The position numbers and the translations under genes were made by a program. From Gottfriedia acidiceleris (GTDB taxonomy: Bacteria > Bacillota > Bacilli > Bacillales > Bacillaceae_G), in contig NZ_NESS01000005.1 of NCBI RefSeq assembly GCF_002128425.1, positions 1 through 64,000 on the forward strand: a DNA stretch of 64,000 nt. Direction: 5' to 3'. Positions 27,987 to 37,882 of the stretch are shown piece by piece (the stretch's first letter is position 1; each line of letters starts with the position of its first letter). The notes below the pieces were generated by a model, which was given only the letters and a program-made list of their open reading frames with translations, did not search any database and had not been told where the DNA came from.

Positions 27987-28952
27987 CTACATATATTTAT
28001 TCGAGATGAAATAGCCCTTTCCTTCAAGTAGAGCTAAAATTTCCAGTTTTTTTATATCAAAATTGTGTCCATCCATATCAAACCAGTGGATGTTCATTTT
28101 ATTTCTAAACCAAGTCATTTGCCTTTTTGCATACCTTCTTGAGCTTTGTTTAATTAAATCGATTGCTTCTGCTTTCGTTAAGATTCCTTCAAAATAATCG
28201 TAAAGCTCTTTATAGCCAATCGCTTGCACAGATTGACAATTTCGAATACCTTTGTCGTAGAGCAATTTTGCCTCATCTACTAGTCCTGCTTCCAACATTA
28301 GATCAACTCGTAAATTAATTCGATTGTATAGTAGCTCTCGATCCATCGATAATCCTATTATTTCTGCATCATATAAATACTCTGGCTCTTTTTTAAATGC
28401 GGTCTCTGAAAATTTTTGTCCCGTTAATCTGAAAACTTCTATTGCACGGATTACTCTTCTGACATTATTCATATGTATTTGCTTTGCACTTTCTGGATCA
28501 ATTTCTTTTAATTGATCGTGTAATGCTTTATTCCCAAAGGCCATCGCGTAGCCCTCTAATTGGTTTCTTAAAAGCTCATCACCTTCTTGCTCAGCAAATT
28601 CATATTTAGTTAATACACTTTGGATATATAATCCCGTACCTCCAACAATAATTGGAATTTTACCTCGATTTGCTATTTCCTTAATTTTTTCTCTAGCTAA
28701 TTCTTGAAAATCAGCAACCGTAAAAGAATCTTTTGGATCAAGGAAATCAATTAAATGATGAGGAATTCCTTCTTTTTCGTCTTCTGTAATTTTAGCTGCT
28801 CCAATATTCAATTCTTTATAAACTTGTGTCGCATCGCCATTAATGATTTCTCCATCAAGAGCTTTTGCAAGTTCAATACTTAGTTTTGTTTTCCCTACTG
28901 CTGTAGGACCAACGATGACTATCACTTTTTGCATATTTACCATTGTAATCAC
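27987..28952 (-). CDS. miaA: tRNA dimethylallyltransferase MiaA
   Basis: 321 residues; GTG 28952 has AAAGG eight bases upstream, with ATG codons at 28943 and 28934 as alternatives. P-loop [19 protein letters not shown], the Asp-rich site [18 protein letters not shown], and the insertion domain ([17 protein letters not shown]-type block near the C-terminus) are all present. The enzyme adds the dimethylallyl group to A37 of UNN-decoding tRNAs. Operon miaA-hfq. Confidence 0.96.
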   Translation of the reverse strand: MITMVNMQKVIVIVGPTAVGKTKLSIELAKALDGEIINGDATQVYKELNIGAAKITEDEKEGIPHHLIDFLDPKDSFTVADFQELAREKIKEIANRGKIPIIVGGTGLYIQSVLTKYEFAEQEGDELLRNQLEGYAMAFGNKALHDQLKEIDPESAKQIHMNNVRRVIRAIEVFRLTGQKFSETAFKKEPEYLYDAEIIGLSMDRELLYNRINLRVDLMLEAGLVDEAKLLYDKGIRNCQSVQAIGYKELYDYFEGILTKAEAIDLIKQSSRRYAKRQMTWFRNKMNIHWFDMDGHNFDIKKLEILALLEGKGYFISNKYM

Positions 28953-29148
28953 ATATACGCCTTTCTATACAACCTTTTCCTTACTTGTCCTACTAATTTT
29001 GAAAGTAGGTAACTCTTTTTATTTATACCATATTTATACAAAAATTCCAACGCGTTGTGAATCAATTCACAAATTTACAAGAAAGTGTTTTCATTTTATA
29101 TTTGTCAAAGTAAACTATAAGTAATCTTAAAATAAATGAGGTTATACT

Positions 29149-30996
29149 ATGCCTGATTGGTCATATCATACAATTTTTAAACCAATGCTCTCAAAGCTTC
29201 CATCTAAAGCATCAAGAGAATTCATTCATAGTAGCATGAATAAAATCTCAACTATACCATTTGGTCCGAATCTAATCGAATTTCTCGGTCATTTAAATAC
29301 TGACAGTTCACTTGAAAACGAGATTCATAATTTAAGAATTAAAAATCAAATTGGATTAGCATCTAAGGTTGACCCATATCTTACTGGCACAAATGCTTTT
29401 ATGAATTTAGGATTTGGTGTGATTGAAATTGGCCCTATTTCTATACACGACACTACTACAAGCAAAAGCCCGCTCATTGATTTGAAACATAATCAAATAA
29501 TCGGATCTGAAGAAAATAAAGTATTAACCGTAGAACAAACAATTAATAAACTTTCAAAGTTACATAAAAAGGTTCCTATTTTTGCTAGAATAGTTGGGAG
29601 TTTTGATGAATTTAAAATGATTGAATCGAGGCTTTCTAGTTTTGTTGATGTATTCATCGTAGATCTTCACTTAGCCAAAGACTTATTAGAAAATAATTGG
29701 ACTTCTGTTAAACCTATTTGTCTATCAATTTATTCAAATGAAATAGATGTTTTTCTTAAACAAGAAAATTCCCCATTCGATTCCATATTGATTGAAGAAA
29801 TTCCAATTACTACTGATTTAGAGCAAAAAAATAATTTAATCAATACAATTCAAAAGTTAAAATCAAGTCAGTTTGAGAAACCAATTTTTACAAAAGGCGG
29901 AATCGTTGAACCTATTGATGCAATTGAGTTAATTGATACTGGAGCAGCATTAGTATTTTTGACTCATGGATATGTGCTCAGTGGTCCTGGTCTACCAAAA
30001 CGGATCAATGAAGCAATAATGTATAGAAGGAAAAAAGCAGTTACTAGTTTAAGTGATGGATGGATATGGTACTTTTTATTTGGACTTTTCATGTTTATTG
30101 GAGGATTACTTGCTCTATTTATTAGTTTAACTTCCATTGTCCTTCCATATGATGAGCAATTTTTAACGATTAATCGAAATGTAATTTTACAGTTTAATGA
30201 TCGAATTCTCCCCTTTATGTCACATGATCGGATGACACTTTCTGGGACGATTATGTCTGGTGGAATCTTGTTCATGTCATTAGCCAGAAATGGAATTAAA
30301 CATCAATATCATTGGGCAAAGAAAGCATCTAATACTAGTGCGTTCGTAGGTTTTTTAGCGATATTCTTATTTATAGGATATGGGTACTTTGACTGGTTAC
30401 ACGCTTTATTTTGGGTAGTTTTATTAATACCATTCTTAATTGGCTTTTTTAAAACCAGAGGTATAAATAGAAGTCCAGAATCTCAAAATTTAACTAATAA
30501 TAGAGATTGGAAGATTAGTTTAATCGGTCAATTATTTTTTATTATATTAGGTTTTTCGATTATGATCGGAGGATGTATTATTTCATTTGTAGGCGTCACT
30601 ACTACTTTTGTTAAAACAGATTTAAATTATTTATGTATAACACCTTCTAAGTTGAATGCATTTAATCAACACCTAATTCCTGTTATTTCACATGATCGCG
30701 CCGGTTTTGGAGGTGGATTAGTAAGTGTTGGCTTACTAGTACTCATGATTTCATTATGGGGGTTTAGACAAAATCAAAAATGGATCTTTTGGACATTATT
30801 GTTAGGGAGCTTACCTGCGTTTATCACTGCTTTTGCCGTCCATTTTATGATTGGATATACAGATTTTTATCATCTTTTACCACCAATCATTGCAAGCTTG
30901 TTTTTACTGATCGGTGTTATTACATCTTATAAATTTTTGCATGTTACAGTGGAAAATTCTTATGAAAACAAATTTCATGATATAAGTAAATCTTAA
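29149..30996 (+). CDS. DHODH-like domain fused to duplicated membrane domain
   Basis: 615 residues. Residues about 1-285 resemble a dihydroorotate dehydrogenase-type TIM barrel: KNQIGLASKVDPYLTGTNAF, LGFGVIEIGPISIHDT and, at the end, TKGGIVEPIDAIELIDTGAALVFLTHG, the FMN phosphate loop. The catalytic Ser/Cys and orotate-binding residues are not recognisable, so it is probably not PyrD. The C-terminal half has about seven to nine membrane helices and two similar modules, each with PFMSHDR or PVISHDR (SHDR at about 358 and 514) followed by a Gly/Ser-rich helix. I know no named function for this fusion. It is monocistronic, and pyr genes are absent nearby. Confidence 0.75.
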   Translation: MPDWSYHTIFKPMLSKLPSKASREFIHSSMNKISTIPFGPNLIEFLGHLNTDSSLENEIHNLRIKNQIGLASKVDPYLTGTNAFMNLGFGVIEIGPISIHDTTTSKSPLIDLKHNQIIGSEENKVLTVEQTINKLSKLHKKVPIFARIVGSFDEFKMIESRLSSFVDVFIVDLHLAKDLLENNWTSVKPICLSIYSNEIDVFLKQENSPFDSILIEEIPITTDLEQKNNLINTIQKLKSSQFEKPIFTKGGIVEPIDAIELIDTGAALVFLTHGYVLSGPGLPKRINEAIMYRRKKAVTSLSDGWIWYFLFGLFMFIGGLLALFISLTSIVLPYDEQFLTINRNVILQFNDRILPFMSHDRMTLSGTIMSGGILFMSLARNGIKHQYHWAKKASNTSAFVGFLAIFLFIGYGYFDWLHALFWVVLLIPFLIGFFKTRGINRSPESQNLTNNRDWKISLIGQLFFIILGFSIMIGGCIISFVGVTTTFVKTDLNYLCITPSKLNAFNQHLIPVISHDRAGFGGGLVSVGLLVLMISLWGFRQNQKWIFWTLLLGSLPAFITAFAVHFMIGYTDFYHLLPPIIASLFLLIGVITSYKFLHVTVENSYENKFHDISKS

Positions 30997-31031
30997 CAAT
31001 TGGCTGAGTTAAGCTATCATAAAACAATGGT

Positions 31032-31062
31032 AAAACCCCGTTTTAATTAAACGGGGTTTTTA
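31032..31062. terminator. Bidirectional terminator
   Basis: AAAACCCCGTTT and AAACGGGGTTTT pair around TAATT with T-rich ends on both strands. It separates the DHODH-like gene and the convergent XRE-cupin gene. Confidence 0.9.
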
Positions 31063-31614
31063 ATTTGGATAGTATAAAAGCATACTTAATCGAGTTAAAG
31101 TTTCTCCAGAATTATGATAAGAATGAGGTCGATCAGCCTTGAATCTAATTGAATCGCCTTTTTTCACTGTATGTTCAACATTATTTACTCGGACTGTTAA
31201 TTCACCATCATAAATAGTTAAAAATTCCTCAGTTCCTTCCTTATGCGCATCAGCACTTAGGAAACCACCTTTTTCAATCTCAACAGAATATACTTCAAAA
31301 CGTCTTTCATCTTCAAAAGGAAAGTATGGATAAAGCCTATATTTCCCATTATCCTCTACAAGAGTTTGAACCTCGCTCATAGAAATAACTTTTGTATCTG
31401 GCTGCGGATTATTGATTAATGAAGTAAAAGAAATTTTTAATCCATTTGCTATTTTCCAGATCGTTGTAATAGTAGGACTGGATTCACCTCTTTCAATTTG
31501 ACCAATCATTGTTTTACTTACACCAGTAAATTCTGCTACCTTTTCAAGACTTAATTTTTTACATTCTCTATAAGCTTTTAAGTTTTTTGCAATGATTTGA
31601 TTTATTTCTTCCAT
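31060..31614 (-). CDS. XRE-family regulator with cupin domain
   Basis: 184 residues from ATG 31614, five bases after AGGAGTG. Residues about 4-62 are a helix-turn-helix (LEKVAEFTGVSKTMIGQIERGESSPTI, typical of this family), and residues about 115-184 are a cupin-2 barrel (HKEGTEEFLTIYDGELTVRV, then GDSIRFKADRPHSYHN with metal-binding His). Such proteins sense small molecules such as amino acids or polyamines and control exporters or catabolic genes. Divergent from a LysE exporter, its likely target; the inverted repeats between them are a candidate operator. Confidence 0.9.
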   Translation of the reverse strand: MEEINQIIAKNLKAYRECKKLSLEKVAEFTGVSKTMIGQIERGESSPTITTIWKIANGLKISFTSLINNPQPDTKVISMSEVQTLVEDNGKYRLYPYFPFEDERRFEVYSVEIEKGGFLSADAHKEGTEEFLTIYDGELTVRVNNVEHTVKKGDSIRFKADRPHSYHNSGETLTRLSMLLYYPN

Positions 31615-31639
31615 AAAAACACTCCTAAACAAAGTATTT

Positions 31640-31687
31640 ACAATATAACGTACATACCATACAATATAAAGTAAATCGTTATATTGT
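31640..31687. promoter_or_regulatory. Inverted repeat operator between XRE-cupin and lysE genes
   Basis: ACAATATAACG at 31640-31650 and CGTTATATTGT at 31677-31687 are exact inverses, 26 bp apart; a partial direct copy, ACAATATAAAG, lies at 31661-31671. They fill the 116-bp divergent intergenic region, where a shared repressor would be expected to bind. Confidence 0.6.
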
Positions 31688-31730
31688 CTATTTCAATCAT
31701 TATAACATACAATCAAAGGAGGGTTCCATT

Positions 31731-32321
31731 TTGGCTTTATTATCATTTTTGTTATATATCTTTGTTACAGCTTTTACCCCAGGTCCAAATAATATTATGG
31801 CATTGTTAGTTGCTAACAAATTTGGATTAAAAAGGGCAGTTAGATTTTCGTTAGGGGTAGGTTCTGGTTTCTTTGTACTTATTTTATTTTGTGCTTATTT
31901 TAGTCTTTTGCTTAAAAACTTCATTCCAAAAGTTGAATTTATAATGACTATTCTAGGGGTAATCTATATGTTGTATCTGGCAATCAAAATTATTAGTAGT
32001 AAGAATGATGATCATCACACTGATGGAGACAAGAATTACAGTTATTTAACAGGTATGCTGTTACAATTCATAAATCCGAAAGGTATTTTATATGGCATAA
32101 CTACTATATCAACCTTTGTCCTTCCATATCACAGTTCCAATGTCAGCCTACTATTCTATTCATTCTTTCTAGCTTTTGTTGGTTTTTTAGGTACTTACGC
32201 TTGGGGTGTGTTTGGTTCAATTTTCCGAAAGTTCTTATCAAACTATCATACTCAGTTCAATATCGTTATGGCTTTTTTATTGATGTTCAGTGCAATTTCG
32301 ATCCTTTTGGAATCAAGATAA
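31731..32321 (+). CDS. LysE family amino-acid exporter
   Basis: 196 residues, about six membrane helices, normal LysE size. TTG 31731 has GGAGGG nine bases upstream. The family start is TAFTPGPNNIMALL, with the conserved PGPN motif, and the second Pro-rich motif NPKGILYGITTISTF follows. Substrate could be a basic or neutral amino acid; there is no pathway gene to decide it. It is divergent from an XRE-cupin regulator that probably controls it. Confidence 0.92.
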   Translation: MALLSFLLYIFVTAFTPGPNNIMALLVANKFGLKRAVRFSLGVGSGFFVLILFCAYFSLLLKNFIPKVEFIMTILGVIYMLYLAIKIISSKNDDHHTDGDKNYSYLTGMLLQFINPKGILYGITTISTFVLPYHSSNVSLLFYSFFLAFVGFLGTYAWGVFGSIFRKFLSNYHTQFNIVMAFLLMFSAISILLESR

Positions 32322-32355
32322 TAAACGGGTGCTTTTGTTACATTAGAAAGCAGTC

Positions 32356-32384
32356 AAAAAGGTAGGAGAATTTCCTACCTTTTC
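32356..32384. terminator. Bidirectional terminator
   Basis: AAAAGGTAGGA and TCCTACCTTTT pair around a short loop, with T tracts on both sides, separating lysE from the permease/dehydratase operon. Confidence 0.85.
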
Positions 32385-33726
32385 ATTCATCATCTACTAC
32401 AACATGTTTTTTCCGTAACATGTAATAAACAGGAAGTCCAATTAACGTTAAACCAATTCCCCAAAATGCCAAAATAGTTTGCGTTATTAGAGTATTAACG
32501 ACGATAAAGATTCCCCCAATTATTGCGATTAAGAGAACGAAAGGTAAAAAAGGTACTTTATATGGCCTTTTTAGATTTGGTTCCCGTTTTCGTAAAATAT
32601 AGACTGCAATAAATGTTAAAGTATAGAAAATCCAAATGACAAATACTAACATGTCAGTTAATAAGTCAAATCCACCTATAAACATCATTAATATCGCAAC
32701 TATTAGGATAAATAGACCAGCATTATATGGAACTCCAGTTTTTGATAATTTACCAAACCAACTACTAAAAAGAAGTTTTTGTTCTCTAGCCATTACATAT
32801 GGTACCCTCATTCCTGTCATTGTGTAGCCGTTAATCGTACCAAATACAGAAATTAAAATTCCTATTGAGACGAGTTTTCCACCAAAATTACCGAATAAAG
32901 CTTTCGAAACTTCTGTAGCAGGGGTAGATGTACCAGCTAATTGCTGTGCGGTTAATACAAATAAAAAGGATATGTTAATTAAAAGATACACTGCCATTAC
33001 TGCTGCTAAACCAAAGACGATTGCTTTTGGCAAATCATTTTTAGGATTTTTCATTTCTCCGGCTATATTTCCAACGAGTATCCAACCATCATATGCAAAC
33101 ATCGTTGCAAGTAAAGCTGAACCAAGTGCTGGCAAAAAACTTCGATCGCTTCCTACTTCAATTGGAAAAAATTGAAATGTCACATGTCCTTCATGTAATA
33201 AACCAAATATGATCAAAATCGCCAGAGGTATTAGTTTACAAAACGTAAAAAGTGATTGAATACTACCAGCAGTTTTTGCACCTAAGAAATTCATTAATGT
33301 TATAAATACTGCAGTAACTACTGCAATAATCGTTACAGTGAATTTATTAGAATTGGCAGGGACCCCAAAAATTGAAACTGCTTGCGTACCAAATATGATC
33401 GAAAGCGCGGCAATATTAGCAGGAAAATAGATGATTGTTTGTGCCCATCCAAGTAAATAAGCAGTCAGATCTCCATATGTGTGCTTTAAGTAGGCAACCA
33501 TTCCCCCAGTTTTTGGAATTGCTGCTGCAAGCTCAGCACCTGATAATCCCGCACAAATTGTAATGATGCCTCCAATAATCCATGCTAATAAACCTAAACT
33601 TGCAGAACCAGTTGCGCCATATACAGCTGTGGCTTTAAAGAAAACCCCACCACCAATTACAGTACCGATTACGGTCGTTAACGCTGCAATAAACCCCATT
33701 TCTCTTCTTAGTTTATTTTCCGACAA
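32383..33726 (-). CDS. APC-family amino-acid permease (SteT-like)
   Basis: About 447 residues from TTG 33726, six bases after GGGTGG; GTG 33735 is possible. Twelve membrane helices. Helix 1 block LTTVIGTVIGGGVFFK and helix 6-region glycine patterns match APC transporters. The sequence resembles serine/threonine exchanger SteT of B. subtilis, which fits its pairing with a threonine/serine dehydratase gene 27 bp upstream in the same operon. It would bring in or exchange threonine or serine; substrate is inferred from the neighbour. Confidence 0.88.
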   Translation of the reverse strand: MSENKLRREMGFIAALTTVIGTVIGGGVFFKATAVYGATGSASLGLLAWIIGGIITICAGLSGAELAAAIPKTGGMVAYLKHTYGDLTAYLLGWAQTIIYFPANIAALSIIFGTQAVSIFGVPANSNKFTVTIIAVVTAVFITLMNFLGAKTAGSIQSLFTFCKLIPLAILIIFGLLHEGHVTFQFFPIEVGSDRSFLPALGSALLATMFAYDGWILVGNIAGEMKNPKNDLPKAIVFGLAAVMAVYLLINISFLFVLTAQQLAGTSTPATEVSKALFGNFGGKLVSIGILISVFGTINGYTMTGMRVPYVMAREQKLLFSSWFGKLSKTGVPYNAGLFILIVAILMMFIGGFDLLTDMLVFVIWIFYTLTFIAVYILRKREPNLKRPYKVPFLPFVLLIAIIGGIFIVVNTLITQTILAFWGIGLTLIGLPVYYMLRKKHVVVDDE

Positions 33727-33762
33727 GAGGACCACCCATTCTTTTGGCTTTAATTAACATGA

Positions 33763-34770
33763 TCACTTAACTTCATTTCCAAAGAAATGTTCACAAACAC
33801 TAGATATTCTTTCTAAGTCAACATTTCCACCTGAAATGATTGCTACTACTTTTTTATCTTTTATATATTTTGATGCCTTTTTTGAAAGGATTGCTGCTGT
33901 AGCTAGTGCACCAGAACCTTCCACTACTGCTTTACCGCGCTGTAGTAAATCCTTCATTGCAACTTCTATTTCATCTTCACTCAAAAGGATTATTTCGCTA
34001 ATTAATTCTTTTACAATGTCAAACGTTAATTTCCCTGGAACTTTAACAGAGCATCCATCGGCAATCGTTGAAGCAGTATAGTTACTTACTATTTCTCCTG
34101 CGTCAATCGATGCTTTCATGCCATGTACATTCTCTGCTTGTACACCAACAATGTCGATTGAAGGGTTAAATGATTTCAATGCGACTGCAATCCCAGAAAT
34201 TAGACCACCACCACCAATTGGAACAATTACAGTATCTACATCCCATAGATCATCTAAAATTTCGATACCAATTGTCCCTTGACCAGCCATAATGTAAATA
34301 TCATCGTAAGGATGAATGAATGTTTCACCTGTTTCGTCACGTACTTTTGCGCAATAGTCTTTCGCATCATCAAATGTTTCACCGTGTAATATGATTTTTG
34401 ATCCGTAGCCTTCTGTTGCTTCGACCTTTGCTTTTGGAGCAGATGAAGGCATGATAATTTTACTCTTAATATGTAGTAGCTTTGATGATAAAGCGACACC
34501 TTGTGCATGATTCCCAGCCGAACAGGCAATAATGCCTTTACTTCTTTCTTCCTCAGTTAAATGCGAAATTTTATTAAATGCACCTCGAAATTTAAAAGAG
34601 CCTGTTAATTGCATATTTTCAAGTTTTAAATAAATTTCTCCATCCGACTTTGATGTTAAATAAAATGATTTAACTAAAGGTGTTTTTCGTACTTTACCCT
34701 CTAAAAGTTCATATGCAGTTTTAATATCTTTAATTGTAAGTGGTAATGCTTTCTGATCTAAATTGTTCAT
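33763..34770 (-). CDS. Threonine/serine dehydratase (TdcB-like, catabolic)
   Basis: 335 residues, without a C-terminal ACT domain. The PLP Lys is in GSFKFRGA (about residue 58), and the phosphate-binding loop is VPIGGGGLISG. Short enzymes of this kind (TdcB) deaminate threonine or serine to 2-oxobutyrate or pyruvate in degradation, in contrast to the long, isoleucine-inhibited IlvA that is also encoded in this window. The gene is first in an operon with the amino-acid permease gene, which points to use of threonine/serine as nutrient. AAGGAAG-like sequence precedes the ATG. Confidence 0.9.
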   Translation of the reverse strand: MNNLDQKALPLTIKDIKTAYELLEGKVRKTPLVKSFYLTSKSDGEIYLKLENMQLTGSFKFRGAFNKISHLTEEERSKGIIACSAGNHAQGVALSSKLLHIKSKIIMPSSAPKAKVEATEGYGSKIILHGETFDDAKDYCAKVRDETGETFIHPYDDIYIMAGQGTIGIEILDDLWDVDTVIVPIGGGGLISGIAVALKSFNPSIDIVGVQAENVHGMKASIDAGEIVSNYTASTIADGCSVKVPGKLTFDIVKELISEIILLSEDEIEVAMKDLLQRGKAVVEGSGALATAAILSKKASKYIKDKKVVAIISGGNVDLERISSVCEHFFGNEVK

Positions 34771-34876
34771 ATACTAACTTCCTTTTTATCAGCATTTTAC
34801 TTTATCATTCTTGATACATGATAAGTTTGTGTCAAAGTACTTAACAAAATACAAAAAAAGGAATTAGTAAAGAAAT

Positions 34877-34915
34877 CGAAAAAAAGAAGGAGACAATTGT
34901 TGTCTCCTTCTTCGT
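34877..34915 (-). terminator. Terminator of kbl-tdh operon
   Basis: On the minus strand, GAAGGAGACAA and TTGTCTCCTTC pair around a short loop, followed by seven T residues. It starts right after the tdh stop. Confidence 0.88.
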
Positions 34916-34917
34916 TA

Positions 34918-35880
34918 TTAAGCTTGAGTTACGTTTAACTTTGCAGCTAATTTATTTAACATATCTTCAGACATACGGTCTAAATCAAATTTAGGATCGA
35001 AGCCCCACTCTTCTTTTGCAGCAGAGCTGTCAATTGAATTTGGCCATGAATTTGCAATTCCTTGACGAATAGGGTCAATATCGAAATCTAATGTAAATTC
35101 AGGGATGAATTTACGAATTGATGCCGCAATTTGAGTTGGTTCAAATGACATCGCTGAAATATTAAATGCATTACGATGTTTAAGTTTTGTAGGATCTGCT
35201 TCCATCAACTTAATAATTGCATCAATCGCATCAGGCATATACATCATATCCATGTATGTTCCTTCACCAATAAATGAAGTATATTTCTTATTTTTTAATG
35301 CTTCGTAATAAATATCAACAGCATAATCAGTAGTTCCTCCACCTGGCACTGTATCGTAAGAGATTAAGCCTGGGAAACGAACGCCGCGAGTATCTACGCC
35401 AAATTTTTCAAAGTAATAATCACATAATAATTCACCAGCTACTTTTGTAACACCATACATTGTAGTTGGACGTTGGATTGTATCTTGTGGTGTATTATCC
35501 TTTGGAGTTGCTGGACCAAATGCACCAATTGAGCTAGGAGTAAAGAATTTTAAGCTTAATTCTCTCGCTACTTCAAGAGCATTCACTAATCCACCCATAT
35601 TTAAGTCCCAAGCTAATGTAGGTTTTGCTTCTGCAACTGCTGATAATAGAGCAGCTAAGTGAATGAATGTATCAACTTCATACTTTTTAGCAATCTCTAA
35701 CATTTTTTCTTTATCCATTACATCTAAAATTTCAAAATGACCAGCTTCTAAAATTGGACTTCCTTCTAATCGGCGAATATCTGTCGCAACAACATTTTCA
35801 AGACCATATTCACTTCTAAGACGCATAGTTAATTCTGAACCGATTTGTCCAAAACAACCGGTAATTAATATTTTTTTCAT
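34918..35880 (-). CDS. tdh: L-threonine 3-dehydrogenase, SDR type
   Basis: 320 residues of the extended short-chain dehydrogenase fold, not the zinc alcohol-dehydrogenase type of E. coli Tdh. NAD-binding GCFGQIG is at about 8-14, TDIRRL marks the second strand, HLAALLSA follows, and the catalytic Tyr/Lys are in [10 protein letters not shown]. It oxidises threonine to 2-amino-3-oxobutyrate, the substrate of the kbl product. The kbl gene is 47 bp upstream in the same direction, and together they form the threonine-to-glycine pathway. Confidence 0.94.
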   Translation of the reverse strand: MKKILITGCFGQIGSELTMRLRSEYGLENVVATDIRRLEGSPILEAGHFEILDVMDKEKMLEIAKKYEVDTFIHLAALLSAVAEAKPTLAWDLNMGGLVNALEVARELSLKFFTPSSIGAFGPATPKDNTPQDTIQRPTTMYGVTKVAGELLCDYYFEKFGVDTRGVRFPGLISYDTVPGGGTTDYAVDIYYEALKNKKYTSFIGEGTYMDMMYMPDAIDAIIKLMEADPTKLKHRNAFNISAMSFEPTQIAASIRKFIPEFTLDFDIDPIRQGIANSWPNSIDSSAAKEEWGFDPKFDLDRMSEDMLNKLAAKLNVTQA

Positions 35881-35927
35881 TCCTTAGTCCACCTTATAGT
35901 AATAAAATATCGAATGTATTCTTAAAA

Positions 35928-37121
35928 TTATTTAATAACGTTTAATTCGCGACCAACTTTTTCATAAATAGCTAAAACTTCATCTAGCATTTCTTTAGTA
36001 TGCGCAGCTGTTGGCATATTACGAATACGACCAGTTCCTAGTGGTACTGTTGGGAATACAATTGACTTCGCATAAACTCCCTCTTCGTATAGTCGTTTAG
36101 AAAACTCTTGAGTAAGATTTTCGTCACCGATAATACATGGAGTAATTGGTGTTTCAGAATCACCAATATTAAATCCAAGTTTTGATAATCCAGCTTTTAA
36201 GTAATCTCCGTTTTCCCAAAGCTTTTCGATTTTTTCTGGTTCTTCAGACATAATACGAATTGCTTCAATACATGCAGCAGCATTTGCTGGTGTTAATGAT
36301 GTAGAGAATAAGAAAGGACGTGCACGAACTTTTAACCAATCGATTAATTGTTGTGAACCAGCTACATATCCACCTACAACCCCAACTGCTTTAGAAAGTG
36401 TACCAATTTGGAAATCAATTTTATCTGATAATCCGAAATGTTTAACTGTTCCAGCTCCTTTACCCATAACGCCAGAACCATGTGCATCATCGATATATGT
36501 TATTAAGCCAAATTCTTCAGCAATTTTTACGATATCAGGAATATTTGCTACATCTCCATCCATAGAGAAAACACCATCTGCAATGTACATAACTTTCTCA
36601 TATAAACCACAAGTTGTAGCTTCTTTTGCTTTTTCACGTAAATCATCCATATCTTGGTGTTTTACACGAATAATTTTTGCCCCTGAAAGTCTGCAACCAT
36701 CGATAATTGAAGCATGGTTTAATTCATCAGATAGAATTGCATCTTTTTTTGTCATTACTGCTGAAATAGCACCCATATTACAGTTAAAACCAGATTGGAA
36801 TACAATAGCAGCCTCAGTATGTTTAAATTCTGCAATCGCTTTTTCAAGTTGATCGTGGATATCCATCGTACCATTAATCGTACGTACAGCTCCTGCACCA
36901 ACTCCATATTTTTCAGTCGCTTCAATAGCAGCTTGTTTTAAACGAGGATGAGTCGCAAAACCAAGATAGTTATTTGAAGATAAATTTATAAATTTTTTAC
37001 CACTAATTTGTATAGTAGCCTCGTTAGAACCTTCTAAAGAGTTAATCTCATTATAGAGCCCTTTCTCTTTTAACTCAGCTAATTGTGGAGTTAAAAATGC
37101 TTCTAATGTCTTGCTTGACAT
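35928..37121 (-). CDS. kbl: 2-amino-3-ketobutyrate CoA ligase (glycine C-acetyltransferase)
   Basis: 397 residues, the normal KBL length. PLP site [16 protein letters not shown] with the Schiff-base Lys, the Asp/His pair in [10 protein letters not shown], and the N-terminal [19 protein letters not shown] all match the alpha-oxoamine synthase family. With tdh it yields glycine and acetyl-CoA from threonine. A GGAGCTGG-type site precedes the ATG. The upstream region holds the repeat element at 37437-37882. Confidence 0.95.
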   Translation of the reverse strand: MSSKTLEAFLTPQLAELKEKGLYNEINSLEGSNEATIQISGKKFINLSSNNYLGFATHPRLKQAAIEATEKYGVGAGAVRTINGTMDIHDQLEKAIAEFKHTEAAIVFQSGFNCNMGAISAVMTKKDAILSDELNHASIIDGCRLSGAKIIRVKHQDMDDLREKAKEATTCGLYEKVMYIADGVFSMDGDVANIPDIVKIAEEFGLITYIDDAHGSGVMGKGAGTVKHFGLSDKIDFQIGTLSKAVGVVGGYVAGSQQLIDWLKVRARPFLFSTSLTPANAAACIEAIRIMSEEPEKIEKLWENGDYLKAGLSKLGFNIGDSETPITPCIIGDENLTQEFSKRLYEEGVYAKSIVFPTVPLGTGRIRNMPTAAHTKEMLDEVLAIYEKVGRELNVIK

Positions 37122-37436
37122 AATTACCAGCTCCTTAATTAATTTTATTTATCTAAAAGGAGTAAGCCCCCATTTTACATCTATTATTTATTATTAAATA
37201 AATATAAAAAATTATCGTTTTATTATTTTCCATTTTTGTAAGAGGAAATTTTTTTATGTACTATTTTTACTTATTTGAGGCTTTCCGAATTTAATTATAA
37301 ATCGGTTACATTGCATTAGGAATACTTTTATTCGAAAAAGATTGAATTTAAATTATTATAAAAATTCTTATAATTACAATATTATTCAATTTGTTTTTTT
37401 AGTAAAACATCTAGTGGTTTAAAAGCGTTAAGCGAA

Positions 37437-37882
37437 GAATCACATCGATTTAAGTTTGAACTGCAAATAAGGTCTTTGAGAAGGGCAAATAAATGGTGAA
37501 GTACTGCAACTATGTTTTTGAGAAGTGCAAATAAAAGATGAAGCATTGCAAATAAACATTGCACTGTAATTAAAATCCGAAAATCACAATTAAAATTAGC
37601 AAAACAGCAATTAAAAACTGAAAACCGTAATTAAAATTAGTAAATCTACAAATAAATCACAAAGAATCGCCAATAAAATAAAAAATTACCCATACCTGTT
37701 AAGGTATTTAAGCTTAAAATGATACAGCAGTAAGTACTTTCAAATGAAAAAATGGCAAATATGCTCTTATTCTTACTAAATCAAATAAAAACTTGATAAA
37801 TATAACCTTAGTTTCTCTAAAAAGATTTTATTACATTAAAAAAGGTCGCCCATATGCCAGTTATCTGACATATGAAACAACC
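37437..37882 (-). repeat. Composite intergenic repeat element, copy A
   Basis: Three parts, written here on the plus strand: about 11 degenerate tandem units of 19-21 bp (37437-37687; common core GCAAATAA or CAATTAAAAT), a core (37689-37746) containing CCCATACCTGTTAAGGTATT and ending CTTTCAAATG, and, after about 90 bp, a hairpin with CATATGCCAG and CTGACATATG (37838-37882). The same order, spacing and core occur in copy B at 58842-59464. On the minus strand the hairpin is followed by TTTTTTAA and lies 68 bp after the MFS gene stop, so it may end that gene. Confidence 0.75.
37832..37882 (-). terminator. Terminator-like hairpin of repeat element copy A
   Basis: On the minus strand, GGGTTGTTTCATATGTCAG and CTGGCATATGGGCGACC form a long imperfect stem followed by TTTTTTAA. 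It lies just downstream of the MFS gene. Confidence 0.65.

Noticed and set aside
37382-37564. 60-codon minus-strand frame rich in LLFALLK repeats
   Set aside because: Arises from the tandem units of repeat element copy A; no ribosome site and no continuation.
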